From Desulfovibrio sp. Huiquan2017 (GTDB taxonomy: Bacteria > Desulfobacterota > Desulfovibrionia > Desulfovibrionales > Desulfovibrionaceae): 64,000 nt of DNA. Made by a program: the position numbers and the translations under genes. This document shows, piece by piece, positions 55,131 through 64,000 of this stretch. The notes beneath the pieces were generated by a model. That model did no database searches. It saw nothing but the letters and a program-made list of their open reading frames with translations, and had not been told where the DNA came from. The number at the start of each line of letters is the position of its first letter. Within the stretch, counting starts at the first letter, position 1. Location: assembly GCF_017351175.1 (NCBI RefSeq), contig NZ_JAFMPN010000012.1:67208-131207 (forward strand), in the 5' to 3' direction.

Positions 55131-55160
55131 GGGGGTCGGCTTATGCCGGCCCCCTTTTTT
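55131..55160 (+). terminator. terminator of hynBA
   Basis: GGGGGTCGGC, TTAT, GCCGGCCCCC, then six T; 30 bp after the hynA stop. Confidence 0.93.
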
Positions 55161-55500
55161 GGGGCCGGCATCGGCGGCGGTTGATCGTGGCCCATCCGCA
55201 TAGTTCTCGCGGGGGCTTCGATCTGCCCCCAGGCGGACTATGTTGCGGTCAAATCCCTTCTCGAAAATGCACGGCTGATCCACTTCGCGAAGCCTTTATT
55301 CGCGCGTACACGGGAAGGGTGCGCGGGATGGGCTACTTGAACGGTTCGGTCTGGCCCGATCAAGCGCGATGCCCACGGCCGTCGCATGGTGGCGGACCGC
55401 GGTGTTCTCGCGTGTGGGAGAGGCCATTTCGCGGGACGTCGGGCTCTCGGCGGTCGGTCGGGTTTGACCTTCATGAGGTTGGTGGGCTACGAAGTTGGGT
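55161..55500. other. 340-bp gap without a recognised gene
   Basis: GC-rich and irregular. Small open frames on both strands have compositions unlike proteins (Arg- and Pro-rich). No tRNA, hairpin with T-run or repeat stands out apart from a GGCC-rich palindromic start at 55161. Confidence 0.45.
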
Positions 55501-56007
55501 ATGCGGGAAAAGGAAAGATCGAGTGCCTGGGAGCGCGGGGCGCGGTATGTGCGGGCCGCGCCGTGGCCGTATTTGACCGGGACCGGAGCGCTGTTGCTCG
55601 CCTTCGGATTGAAGGGGGTGGGCGTGGCTCACTGGTCGGCCGGGAATGTGGTGGTCGGGCTCGCCTTCGGGTGGTGGGGCGCATGCTGGCTGGCGGTCGC
55701 CTTCTTTGCCCTGGCCGACGGCGTGTCGCGGCATCGCGAGTACCGACGGATCAAGGCCATGCTTCTCCGGTACGGGTTCAACGAACGCATCCTGAAGCCC
55801 CTGGCCCGGTCGCGTTGCCAGCGCGACGCCGCCCTGCACGCGGCCCGGGAGACCGGGCACCTGGACCGAGCCCGCATCTATTTCCACGGACGGGGCTACC
55901 GCTGGTACCACATCCTGCCCGATCTCGTGGTCCGCAACCCGCTGGCCTTTGCCAGTCCGGCGTTCTTGCGCACCTCGTTCCTGCCAGGCAAGAAACAGCG
56001 CGCCTGA
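55501..56007 (+). CDS. small membrane protein of unknown function
   Basis: 168 residues from the ATG at 55501 (MREKERSSAWERGARYVRAA). Two hydrophobic segments (LTGTGALLLAFGLKGVGVA; VVVGLAFGWWGACWLAVAFF) are followed by an amphipathic, Arg-rich cytosolic tail (ALADGVSRHREYRRIKAMLL; RARIYFHGRGYRWYHILPDL). No family recognised. The ribosome site is weak; the start is uncertain. It precedes the SMR gene by 20 bp, which suggests joint expression. Confidence 0.65.
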   Translation: MREKERSSAWERGARYVRAAPWPYLTGTGALLLAFGLKGVGVAHWSAGNVVVGLAFGWWGACWLAVAFFALADGVSRHREYRRIKAMLLRYGFNERILKPLARSRCQRDAALHAARETGHLDRARIYFHGRGYRWYHILPDLVVRNPLAFASPAFLRTSFLPGKKQRA

Positions 56008-56027
56008 ACAGGCGCATGGGAAGCATC

Positions 56028-56357
56028 ATGGGATATGTCTATCTGGCTCTTGCCATAGTCTGCGAAGTCATCGGCACAACGGCGCTCCAGGTGAGCGACG
56101 GGTTCACCCGCATCGGCCCGAGTCTGCTGGTGGTGGCCGGGTACGGGCTGGCCTTCTTTCTATTCGCCCTGGTTCTCAGGACCATTCCCATGGGCGTGGC
56201 TTACGCCATCTGGGCGGGCCTGGGCATCGTGCTCATCGGCCTGGTCGGGGTGGTCGTCTACAAGCAGTCCCTGGACCTTCCGGCTTTGCTTGGCATGGGC
56301 CTCATTGTGGCCGGGGTGGCGGTCATCAATCTTTTTTCAAAGACCGTGGCCCACTGA
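56028..56357 (+). CDS. small multidrug resistance (SMR) transporter, EmrE/QacE-like
   Basis: 109 residues, four membrane segments. GYVYLALAIVCEVIGTTALQ carries the essential Glu13 (EmrE Glu14). VSDGFTRIGPSLLVVAGYGL and IPMGVAYAIWAGLGIVLIGL match EmrE. It exports cationic compounds by proton exchange as an antiparallel dimer. An in-frame ATG at 56016 would add four residues. It lies between the hydrogenase and its maturation genes, on the same strand as hynBA. Confidence 0.93.
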   Translation: MGYVYLALAIVCEVIGTTALQVSDGFTRIGPSLLVVAGYGLAFFLFALVLRTIPMGVAYAIWAGLGIVLIGLVGVVVYKQSLDLPALLGMGLIVAGVAVINLFSKTVAH

Positions 56358-56376
56358 GCCCTGTCGTCCGGCGATG

Positions 56377-56412
56377 AAAAAGGCCCGGAGCGCAACGCGT
56401 TCCGGGCCTTTT
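56377..56412. terminator. bidirectional terminator
   Basis: AAAAGGCCCGGAGCG / CGTTCCGGGCCTTTT with a short loop, between the SMR gene and the convergent hypC. Confidence 0.85.
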
Positions 56413-56430
56413 GGTGTCTTGGCGGAATGC

Positions 56431-56688
56431 CTAGAGCATTTCGTGCTGATAATTCTCGCCGCCCAGAAGGTCCACCATGTCGCGCAGGATCTTGAGGGTC
56501 TCCTGGGCTTCCTTGGGGTCGAGCTTGCGCAGGGCGAAACCTGCATGGATGATGATGTAGTCACCCAGCGCCACTTCCTCGTCCATGAGCATGATGGACG
56601 CCTGGACCGTGGTGTCGCCTTCGCCCACCTTGCAGGTGGCGACGCCGTCACTGATTTCAAGAATTTCTGCTGGTATCGCGAGGCACAT
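56431..56688 (-). CDS. hypC: hydrogenase assembly chaperone HypC
   Basis: 85 residues, starting MCLAIPAEILEISDGVATCK. The N-terminal Cys2 is the one that binds the large subunit precursor and the Fe(CN)2CO unit. VALGDYIIIHAGFALRKLDP is the other family block. Its start overlaps the end of the protease gene by 32 bp. It belongs to the maturation of the hydrogenase encoded nearby. Confidence 0.95.
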   Translation of the reverse strand: MCLAIPAEILEISDGVATCKVGEGDTTVQASIMLMDEEVALGDYIIIHAGFALRKLDPKEAQETLKILRDMVDLLGGENYQHEML

Positions 56689-57211
56689 AGATCTTCTCCA
56701 TTGCGGGGTTCTTGTCCGTCCGAAGGGTATGGGAGCCGCCCGCGGCCTCCACTTCCTTGAGCACCAGGGCTTCCATCTGCGGCAGCCGGGCTTCGAGCTC
56801 GGGGGACAGGGCGGCGGACATGTCGTGGTAGTTGACCGGTTCGATGCCGAACAGGACCACTTGATCCGGCACGCTGCCGATGATGCTACACTGCGCCAGC
56901 GTGTCGAGCAAGTCGGTCTGGTGCAGGGAGTTCTTGAAGGCGCAGGCTTTGTTCAGGTCCTCGCCCAGCAGGCGGAATATTTCTCCCGGCTCGCCGTCGT
57001 TGAGCACGATGTCCACGATGATCAGGTAGTCCGACTCCATGATCGGCCCCATGAGCTTGAGCCCCAGGGTGCCGCCGTCGAGCACGGTCACGTTGTCGGA
57101 AAATTCGTATTTTTGCTCCAGATCTTCGGCCACCCGAACGCCGAATCCCTCGTCGGTGAACAGGATGTTGCCGACGCCCAGAATGAGAATGCGTGTATCT
57201 TTTTCAGGCAT
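56657..57211 (-). CDS. hynC: hydrogenase maturation endopeptidase (HyaD/HybD type)
   Basis: 184 residues; removes the C-terminal tail of HynA after nickel insertion. ILILGVGNILFTDEGFGVRV carries the Ni-binding Glu21, YLIIVDIVLNDGEPGEIFRL the Asp and NSLHQTDLLDTLA the His. I use the ATG at 57211; a GTG three codons earlier is possible. It faces hynBA across the SMR and small membrane protein genes. The symbol hynC is by analogy with Desulfovibrio hydrogenase operons. Confidence 0.92.
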   Translation of the reverse strand: MPEKDTRILILGVGNILFTDEGFGVRVAEDLEQKYEFSDNVTVLDGGTLGLKLMGPIMESDYLIIVDIVLNDGEPGEIFRLLGEDLNKACAFKNSLHQTDLLDTLAQCSIIGSVPDQVVLFGIEPVNYHDMSAALSPELEARLPQMEALVLKEVEAAGGSHTLRTDKNPAMEKIYVPRDTSRNS

Positions 57212-57269
57212 GACTTTCACTTAGTAGAGAGCCAAGGTTTTCGCAAGGTCTAAAACGAAAATCCGTGTC

Positions 57270-57303
57270 CGAAATCGGGCCGGGGAGCGGCTCCCGGCCC
57301 GAT
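57270..57303 (-). terminator. terminator of the ThDP enzyme gene
   Basis: On the minus strand TCGGGCCGGGAGCC / GGCTCCCCGGCCCGA-type stem (57275-57302) followed by TTTCG; 11 bp after the stop. Confidence 0.75.
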
Positions 57304-57313
57304 AAACGTGGTC

Positions 57314-58906
57314 CTAGATGACGGCCTCAATGAGCCGGGGGCCCTTGGCGCTCAGGGCTGAGCGCAGGGCGTCGGCGAATCCCCGGGTGGTCTCGGCGCG
57401 CACGGCCTGGACGCCCATGCCTTCGGCCAGGCGGACCCAGTCGAGGGACGGATCGTGCAGATCGAGCAGGGACAGGGCCTTGTCGCCCTTGGACGCGGCC
57501 CTGACCAGCTTGAGCTCCTGGTTGAGGACCGCATAGGAGCGGTTGGCGTAGAGCACGGTGACCACGTCCAGATTTTCGCGGGCCTGGGTCCACAAGGACT
57601 GCACGGTGTACATGGCGCTGCCGTCGCCTTCCAGGCAGACCACCTTGCGGTCGGGCGCGGCCACGGCGGCCCCGGTGCTGAGCGGCAGGATGCCGCCGAT
57701 GGAGCCGCCGGTCAGGGCCAGATAGTCGTGGGGCGCGGCCTGGGCGAGCAGGTTTGCATAAGGTAGGGTCGAGGTGATGCCCTCATCGGTGACAATGGCG
57801 TTCTCGGGCAACAGGGCGGCCACGATGCGCAGGGCGGCCTCGGCGGTCAACGGACCATCGCCGGGCAGGGCGGGCGGGGCGAGCGGGACCATGGGGCAAT
57901 CGGGCGAGGCGTTTACGGCCTCGGCCAGGTGGATGAGGGCGGCGTTGCCGTCCTGGCTCGCGTGGGCCAGGGTCAGGATGGCGCAATGGGGCGGGGTCAG
58001 CCAGCTCTCCTGGCCGGGATAGGCGAAGAAGGAGACCGGCGGTTCGGCCCCGACCAGCAGGAGCTGCTCGAATTCGTCGAGCCGGGCCAGGACGTCCTTG
58101 CCCCGGTAGGGCAGCCGTTCCACCACGGGCGCGCCCGCGCCGGAGCGCATGCGCGGGGTGAACGTGTCGCAGAACAACGTGGCCCCGGTCTTGGCCGCGA
58201 CGCACCCGGCCGCATTGAGGCCATCGCCCCAGAGCACGGCCCCGCGCAGGAGAATGGCGGTTTTTTTGCCGTTGGTCAGCGCTTTGGCGGCCGCGTCCAT
58301 GGCGTCCGGGTACACGGGGGCGGGGCCGGGCGCATCCAGGCCGGGCGCGGGGCGTTCGGCCGGAAGCCAGGCCGTGTCCGCGGGCAGGATCAGCGTGGCC
58401 ACCTGGCCCGGGGCGACGCGCGCTGCGCGGACCGCTTCGGCGGCGTCCATGGCCACGGTGCGGGGGCTGCGCGGGCGGCGGACCCAGTGGGAGATGGCCT
58501 CGGCAAAGCCGACCACGTTGGAGGTCAGGGGCGCGTCGTAGCGCTCATGATAGGTGGCGTGATCGCCGACGATGTTGACCACCGGGGATTGGCCCTTGCG
58601 GGCATTGTGCAGGTTGGCCATGCCGTTGGCAAAGCCTGGGCCGAGGTGGAGCAAGGTGCAGGCGGGCTTGCCGGTCATGCGCGCATAGCCGTCGGCCGCG
58701 CCCGTGGCCACGCCTTCGAACAGGCAGAGGACCGGCCGCATGCCCGGGATGCGGTCCAGGGCGGAGACGAAATGCATCTCCGAGGTGCCGGGATTGGCGA
58801 AGCAGACCTCCACGCCGCTGTTGACCAATGTGGCGACCAGGCTGTCCGCGCCGTTGCATTCGCTGCACTGGCCGGTTTGGGTGATCTCAGGGGTATTTTG
58901 AGACAT
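57314..58906 (-). CDS. acetolactate-synthase-like ThDP enzyme, stand-alone
   Basis: 530 residues. The N-terminal ThDP Pyr domain has VEVCFANPGTSEMHFVSALD and the catalytic Glu in CLFEGVATGAADGYARM. The C-terminal domain has the ThDP-binding GDGSAMYTVQSL followed by VVTVLYANRSYAVL. A Cys pair lies near the start (QCSECNGAD). It resembles acetolactate synthase large subunits/benzoylformate decarboxylases, but no small subunit is adjacent and the substrate cannot be assigned. AAGGAG precedes the ATG at 58906; the frame is open upstream without coding character. Confidence 0.8.
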   Translation of the reverse strand: MSQNTPEITQTGQCSECNGADSLVATLVNSGVEVCFANPGTSEMHFVSALDRIPGMRPVLCLFEGVATGAADGYARMTGKPACTLLHLGPGFANGMANLHNARKGQSPVVNIVGDHATYHERYDAPLTSNVVGFAEAISHWVRRPRSPRTVAMDAAEAVRAARVAPGQVATLILPADTAWLPAERPAPGLDAPGPAPVYPDAMDAAAKALTNGKKTAILLRGAVLWGDGLNAAGCVAAKTGATLFCDTFTPRMRSGAGAPVVERLPYRGKDVLARLDEFEQLLLVGAEPPVSFFAYPGQESWLTPPHCAILTLAHASQDGNAALIHLAEAVNASPDCPMVPLAPPALPGDGPLTAEAALRIVAALLPENAIVTDEGITSTLPYANLLAQAAPHDYLALTGGSIGGILPLSTGAAVAAPDRKVVCLEGDGSAMYTVQSLWTQARENLDVVTVLYANRSYAVLNQELKLVRAASKGDKALSLLDLHDPSLDWVRLAEGMGVQAVRAETTRGFADALRSALSAKGPRLIEAVI

Positions 58907-59147
58907 GATTCGACTCCTTTTTTGCAGGGTCTGGTGGAGAGACGGTCCCGGCCGGAGGCGAAAACGGAAATCCGGAGGGGCGACGGTGTCCCGAAAGGGG
59001 GGGGACAATCGTCTGCGAGCGTCGGCCCGGCGGGAACCGGGCTGTGCGGGACCGGCCGGGAAAACAGTTCCCGCCATTGCCGAGGGTAGCCAAGAGGGGG
59101 GTGGGGGTCAAGCCGTGGAGCGGCGATTCGTTGGACACAAAGCAGAA

Positions 59148-59180
59148 CGGCGGGCCGCGACGATTGGTCGCGGCCCGCCG
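59148..59180 (-). terminator. GC-rich hairpin after icd
   Basis: CGGCGGGCCGCGAC, loop AATC, GTCGCGGCCCGCCG on the minus strand, 24 bp after the icd stop, followed by TTCTGCTTT. The stem is perfect but the T-run is broken. Confidence 0.65.
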
Positions 59181-59203
59181 GGAAGGTTCGGGAAAGCGGC
59201 AGG

Positions 59204-60346
<1,143 letters not shown>

Positions 60347-60503
60347 TGGATCCTCCTGGGCAATGTGGTCGGGTGATTGCGAAATAAAGAAACGGACTAT
60401 GACGTTTATTCGGCCGGATTGCAAGCGGCCTGGCCGGAGCCGTCGCGGAACGGGGCGGGCTTCGGCCTTGAAAATGATAAAATAACGGACAATTGGAGAT
60501 AGC

Positions 60504-61235
60504 GTGCAGGCTAAATTGGAGATGGTCAAGGCCTTGTTGAGCGGCGGCGGGCGAGTGGTCGTCCTGACCGGCGCGGGCGTGTCCGCCGAAAGCGGGGTGC
60601 CCACCTTTCGGGGGCGCGACGGACTGTGGAAGCATCATCGGGCCGAGGATCTGGCCCGGCCGGACGCCTTTGCCGCCCACCCGGAACTGGTCTGGGAATT
60701 CTACAACTGGCGGCGCAGTCTGGTGAGCGGTTGCCACCCCAACGCGGCGCACCTGGCGCTGGCGGCCATGGAGCGGCAAATACCGAATTTTCTTCTGATC
60801 ACCCAGAACGTGGACGGTCTGCATACCCGGGCGGGCAGCCACAAACTCCTTGAGATGCACGGTTCGCTGTGGCGGGTGCGCTGCACGGTCTGCACCCACG
60901 CCCGCGAGGATTTCAGCGATCTGCCGGACCTGCCGGACTGCCCGGTCTGCGGGCATCTGCTGCGGCCAGGCGTGGTCTGGTTCGGCGAACCGCTCACTCC
61001 GGGCGTGCTCCGGCTGGCCATTGAGGCGGTCGGCAAGGCGGACGTGTTTCTGTCCGTGGGCACGTCGAACCTGGTCCAGCCCGCCGCGTCCTTCTATCAA
61101 CTGGCCAAGGACCACGGGGCCGTGACCGTAGAAATCAACCCCGCGCCGACCCCGAACACCGGGTTCATGGACTTCGCCCTGCACGGCCCTGCCGGGGAGA
61201 TCCTGCCCGAACTGGCCGCCGGGCTGGGGGAGTGA
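60504..61235 (+). CDS. cobB: sirtuin NAD-dependent deacylase, class III type
   Basis: 243 residues. NAD site GAGVSAESGVPTFRGRDG, ITQNVDGLHTRAG with the catalytic His in LEMHGSLWRVRC, zinc Cys pairs RCTVC and DCPVC, and SVGTSNLVQPAA. Tyr67 and Arg70 in EFYNWRR form the Y-x-x-R pair that recognises acidic acyl groups, so desuccinylase or demalonylase activity is likely besides deacetylation. GTG start with GGAG 5 bp upstream. The next gene, a GNAT acetyltransferase, begins 4 bp later. Confidence 0.93.
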   Translation: MQAKLEMVKALLSGGGRVVVLTGAGVSAESGVPTFRGRDGLWKHHRAEDLARPDAFAAHPELVWEFYNWRRSLVSGCHPNAAHLALAAMERQIPNFLLITQNVDGLHTRAGSHKLLEMHGSLWRVRCTVCTHAREDFSDLPDLPDCPVCGHLLRPGVVWFGEPLTPGVLRLAIEAVGKADVFLSVGTSNLVQPAASFYQLAKDHGAVTVEINPAPTPNTGFMDFALHGPAGEILPELAAGLGE

Positions 61236-61239
61236 CGCG

Positions 61240-61731
61240 GTGTTCAGCGATATTCTGTACGAAACGTTGGCTCCCGAGCGGGAGTCCGAGGCCCGGCGAT
61301 TGGTCCGGGATGTGTTCGCGGACTTCGTGGGTCCCGATTTTTCAACGCAGGGCCGCATCGCCTTCGAGTCCTTCCTGAGCGGGCATGCCTTCTCCCGCAG
61401 ACCCGGCCGGGGGGTTGCGCTTGCGGCTCGACGGGGCGACGTCCTGGTGGGCGTCATCGAGGTGGTGGACGGCGGACACGTGGCTTTGTTTTTCGTTTCG
61501 GGCCCTTGCCGGGGGAAGGGCGTGGGGAAGGCTCTCATGCGGATGGCCGTGGGACGTTGCCGCGCGGAAAACCCGGACCTGACCGAACTGACGGTCAACG
61601 CCTCGCCGGGATCGGTGGGCGGCTATGCCAGGATGGGATTCGTTGCCGTGGCTCCCGAGCGGGAATCCGACGGCATCCGGTTCGTTCCCATGGTGTTACG
61701 CCTCACCGAGCCGGGTTCGAAGGCGGGCTGA
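61240..61731 (+). CDS. GNAT-family N-acetyltransferase
   Basis: 163 residues from a GTG start. The acetyl-CoA loop is CRGKGVGKALMRMAVGRC after VGVIEVVDGGHVALFFVSGP; the later block GGYARMGFVAVAPERE is typical. Its start lies 4 bp after cobB, so an acylation/deacylation pair is suggested, but the substrate is unknown. Confidence 0.85.
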   Translation: MFSDILYETLAPERESEARRLVRDVFADFVGPDFSTQGRIAFESFLSGHAFSRRPGRGVALAARRGDVLVGVIEVVDGGHVALFFVSGPCRGKGVGKALMRMAVGRCRAENPDLTELTVNASPGSVGGYARMGFVAVAPERESDGIRFVPMVLRLTEPGSKAG

Positions 61732-61847
61732 GACGCGGATCGGGGCCCCGGACCGCAAAGGCGCGCCTCGGGATTTCGTGTTTCCTTGCCACGCGCCCGT
61801 GCCCCTGGTAATCATGAGCCCCAATTCATTGAAGTAGGAGACCAATC

Positions 61848-62321
61848 ATGTCGATAATATGGAAGAGAGTCTGTTGCGTGGCCCTGGTTCTGGCCGCTTT
61901 GGCGGGCCTTGGCGCGTGCGGAGGAACCCACGAGGTCCCGACCATGAACGAGGACGCCATCCGTCAGGCCCTGGTCGGCAAGACCTGGACCCTGCGCAAG
62001 ATCGTGGCCCGGAGCTATTCCGACGATCCCGCGCGGACCCTGAAATTCAACGCCGACGGTACGGTGGAGGGCTTCGGCGGATGCAATGCCTTCACGGGCA
62101 CGTACACCCTGTCCGGCGACACCATTGATTTTGGCCCTCTGGCTTCCTCGCACAAGTCGTGCGGGCCGGGGCTGGACGAGCAGGAATATACCTACCTGAC
62201 CTATCTGGGCCGGGCGGTTCGTCTCGAGATCGAGAGCGAGGGCTCGGAACTTATCCTGCTGACGGAGAATCAGAGCGAGATTCATTTCACTTCCGGGGAA
62301 TCCTCCGGGTTTTTCTGGTAG
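61848..62321 (+). CDS. META-domain lipoprotein (HslJ-like)
   Basis: 157 residues with a lipoprotein signal (ALVLAALAGLGACGG, lipidated Cys24). The mature META domain contains LVGKTWTLRKIVARSYSDDP, LKFNADGTVEGFGGCNAFTG and SSHKSCGPGLDEQEYTYLTY. Such proteins are outer-membrane or periplasmic, often heat-induced, and of unclear function. AGGAG is 7 bp before the ATG. Confidence 0.88.
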   Translation: MSIIWKRVCCVALVLAALAGLGACGGTHEVPTMNEDAIRQALVGKTWTLRKIVARSYSDDPARTLKFNADGTVEGFGGCNAFTGTYTLSGDTIDFGPLASSHKSCGPGLDEQEYTYLTYLGRAVRLEIESEGSELILLTENQSEIHFTSGESSGFFW

Positions 62322-62346
62322 GTTCGGCGCGTTCCGAACGCTTTTG

Positions 62347-62386
62347 CCGCCGCCGATCGCCCGCAAGGGGCGGTCGGCGGTTTTCG
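62347..62386 (+). terminator. terminator of the META gene
   Basis: CCGCCGATCGCCC, GCAA, GGGCGGTCGGCGG, then TTTTCGTTT; 26 bp after the stop. Confidence 0.88.
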
Positions 62387-62445
62387 TTTGGTGCCGTCGC
62401 GTCGAAGCCGGGTTCCGTTCCGCGACGCCACTTGCGCCCGGACGG

Positions 62446-63543
62446 CTACCGCCGCAGCGATTCCTTCAACCGCATGATCCGTTCGAAGGATGCCCGAATG
62501 CGCGCTTCGGGGATGGTCCCATCGTTGACCATGCCCCGGATGAGAGTGTGGACTTTTTCCACGATGTTTTCGTCGTAGGCGAGATTGTTGCCGAAAAGGA
62601 GGATGTCCGCGCCCGCCTGGATGGCCCGGCGCACGGCCTCCCGGCGGCCGTACTCGTCGGCGATGGCCCCCATGTCCATATCGTCGGTGATGATCACGCC
62701 GCCGAAGCCGAGCTGCTCGCGCAGTAGGCCGGTGATGACTTTTCCCGACAAGGTGGCGGGGTACTTGGGGTCCAGGTGCGCGTTGAAGATGTGGGCGGTC
62801 ATGATCATGTCGGCCTTGCCGCTCCTGATCAGCTCCCGGTAGGGAATGAGCTCGGTCTCGGACCAGGTGGTGGTCACGTCGGTCAGCCCCTTGTGCGAAT
62901 CGCTGCCGGCGGATCCGTGGCCCGGGAAATGTTTGAGGCAGGAGAGCACGCCCGCGCGGTGGAGCGCATCCATGAAGATGGCGGCGCAGCGGGCCACCTG
63001 TTCGGGATCGCTGGAAAAGCTGCGTCCGATTTTGCCGATGGCCGGACTGTCCGGGTTGATGTTCACATCCACCACCGGCGCGAAGTCGAGGTTGAAGCCC
63101 ACGGAGGCGAGGGTGGCCCCGACCGTGCCGCCCGCCCGGCGCACCCCGGCCTCGTCCCCGGCGCAGATGTCCGCCGCCGACGGCGTCTCGCGGAACCCGT
63201 ACCGGGCCTTGAGCCGCTGGACCTTGCCGCCCTCCTGGTCCACGGCCAGGAACAGCGGGATGTCGGCGGCGGCCTTGAGGTCCCGGAGGAGGGTGCGGAC
63301 CTGCTCCGCCGATCGGATGTTGCGCTGCCCGCTGCCCCAAAGCATGTCGTAGTCGAACAGGATGACTCCGCCCAGATGGCGTTCGCGGATGTCGCGGATG
63401 ACGGTCGAATCCTGGTTCACGGAAAAGCCTCGGAATCCGGCCAGGATCATCTGGCCGATCATGGTGTCCAGATCGGCGGCGGAGGCCGGTGCGGGGAGCA
63501 GACAGAGGGCCAGCAGGAACAGGGCGGCGATACGGATGCGCAT
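62446..63543 (-). CDS. nagZ: beta-N-acetylhexosaminidase (GH3), NagZ-like, exported
   Basis: 365 residues with a signal peptide (MRIRIAALFLLALCLLPAPA, cleavage near ASA). GH3 features are LKHFPGHGSAGSDSHKGLTD with the His-Asp acid/base dyad region, FGGVIITDDMDMGAIADEYG with the catalytic Asp, and ILLFGNNLAYDENI. It releases GlcNAc from muropeptides or glycans. Unlike the cytosolic E. coli enzyme this one has a leader. The ATG has a weak ribosome site; the frame is open upstream. Confidence 0.92.
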   Translation of the reverse strand: MRIRIAALFLLALCLLPAPASAADLDTMIGQMILAGFRGFSVNQDSTVIRDIRERHLGGVILFDYDMLWGSGQRNIRSAEQVRTLLRDLKAAADIPLFLAVDQEGGKVQRLKARYGFRETPSAADICAGDEAGVRRAGGTVGATLASVGFNLDFAPVVDVNINPDSPAIGKIGRSFSSDPEQVARCAAIFMDALHRAGVLSCLKHFPGHGSAGSDSHKGLTDVTTTWSETELIPYRELIRSGKADMIMTAHIFNAHLDPKYPATLSGKVITGLLREQLGFGGVIITDDMDMGAIADEYGRREAVRRAIQAGADILLFGNNLAYDENIVEKVHTLIRGMVNDGTIPEARIRASFERIMRLKESLRR

Positions 63544-63657
63544 GGCGGGACTCGTCGGGCTGAAAGGTTGCGGAGCCGGGTCAGCATAGGGCGGGTGGTC
63601 CCGGGAGGCAAGGGGGAAACCTGTTTGCTCCGGACTGCAATTCCTATATATTGGGGC

Positions 63658-64000
63658 ATGCCCGTTCACACGCCTCGTCCCGGATTTTTCCGCCGCGTTT
63701 TGCGCCATGCCTGGGGCGACCTCGTTCCTCTGGTGCGCGGCGAGGGTGCCGCTCCCCTGTCCCATCGGGAGGCCCAGTTGTGGGGGCTGGTCCTGGCTTC
63801 GCGCCACGTGCCCCACCGGTTGCGGCGGCTGTCCGCCGAGCAGGGCGGGGGCTACGCGGTCATGGTCCAAGAGTGGTATGCGGACCGGGCCGGGGAAGAA
63901 ATCGAGCTCTATTTCGAGGAGAACCGGCCGGAGCCGGCCAAGGCGGCGTTGCCCGATCTGCGCCCCGTGGGCGGGCTGGAGCCGACCCTCTTCGGGCTGG
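63658..64000 (+). CDS. start of a probable rhomboid-family protein, cut by window end
   Basis: 114 codons are visible, starting MPVHTPRPGFFRRVLRHAWG. The segment HREAQLWGLVLASRHVPHRL, then EWYADRAGEEIELYFEENRP, resembles the cytosolic N-terminal part of rhomboid-type intramembrane proteases of Desulfovibrio. The membrane part, with the catalytic Ser and His, is beyond the edge, so the call is inference. A TATATA (63646-63651) lies 7 bp before the ATG. Confidence 0.5.
   Translation, partial: MPVHTPRPGFFRRVLRHAWGDLVPLVRGEGAAPLSHREAQLWGLVLASRHVPHRLRRLSAEQGGGYAVMVQEWYADRAGEEIELYFEENRPEPAKAALPDLRPVGGLEPTLFGL

Noticed and set aside
55161-55500. Small genes or tRNA in the gap after hynA
   Set aside because: Frames have Arg/Pro-rich, non-protein-like compositions, and no cloverleaf with a GTTCGA-type loop was found.

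Overview
The window is one contiguous piece of a GC-rich bacterial chromosome (gene-dense, housekeeping content, no rRNA, tRNA, insertion sequence, prophage or CRISPR recognised). The gene set points to a sulfate-reducing deltaproteobacterium of the Desulfovibrionaceae (Desulfovibrio/Pseudodesulfovibrio type): a periplasmic HynBA-type [NiFe] hydrogenase with its maturation genes, an archaeal-type entry into the shikimate pathway (ADH synthase plus dehydroquinate synthase II), a hemerythrin, many cyclic-di-GMP proteins and a fused ornithine-lipid-type acyltransferase. This assignment is inference from gene content.

Region 1 (1-12300, all on the minus strand) is an aromatic amino acid supra-operon. 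Read in the direction of transcription it has an aromatic leader peptide and attenuator (12045 to 11872), ADH synthase, dehydroquinate synthase II, pheA, aroA, tyrA, an intercistronic terminator, then trpE-G-D-C-F-B-A (trpA runs off the left edge). The leader peptide carries nine aromatic residues in an 11-residue stretch, followed by a terminator and a nearly perfect alternative antiterminator pairing. It is the clearest regulatory discovery here.

Region 2 (12300-31600) holds amt-glnB nitrogen control (the PII protein lacks the uridylylated Tyr51), an EAL protein with a degenerate metal loop, a stand-alone FMN-binding glutamate-synthase-like protein, the panC-panD-metK operon, a GGDEF-TPR protein with a degenerate GGDEF motif, an M48 membrane protease, TPR, LysR, PH-domain and DUF2975/XRE genes, groES-groEL and a hemerythrin.

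Region 3 (31800-41450) has the fused PlsC-type/GNAT acyltransferase, a thioredoxin-fold lipoprotein, an orphan opgG, a minus-strand operon (PNPOx-like, SGNH hydrolase, threonine aldolase, LOG) and nhaA.

Region 4 (41450-48350) is the conserved rpmH-rnpA-yidD-yidC-jag-mnmE cluster. Here rnpA has no ATG, GTG or TTG codon ahead of its conserved N-terminus. A cluster of DnaA-box-like 9-mers lies about 1 kb upstream of rpmH, beyond a LUD-domain gene.

Region 5 (48350-57230) has a GNAT/Crp-like pair, a PAS-GGDEF cyclase, a thiamine-binding-type protein, then hynB-hynA with a repeat-rich promoter region. The hydrogenase maturation genes hynC-like and hypC face it convergently, with an SMR transporter and a small membrane protein between. 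Region 6 (57300-64000) has a ThDP enzyme, icd, a class III sirtuin with a GNAT gene, a META-domain lipoprotein, nagZ and the start of a probable rhomboid-type gene.
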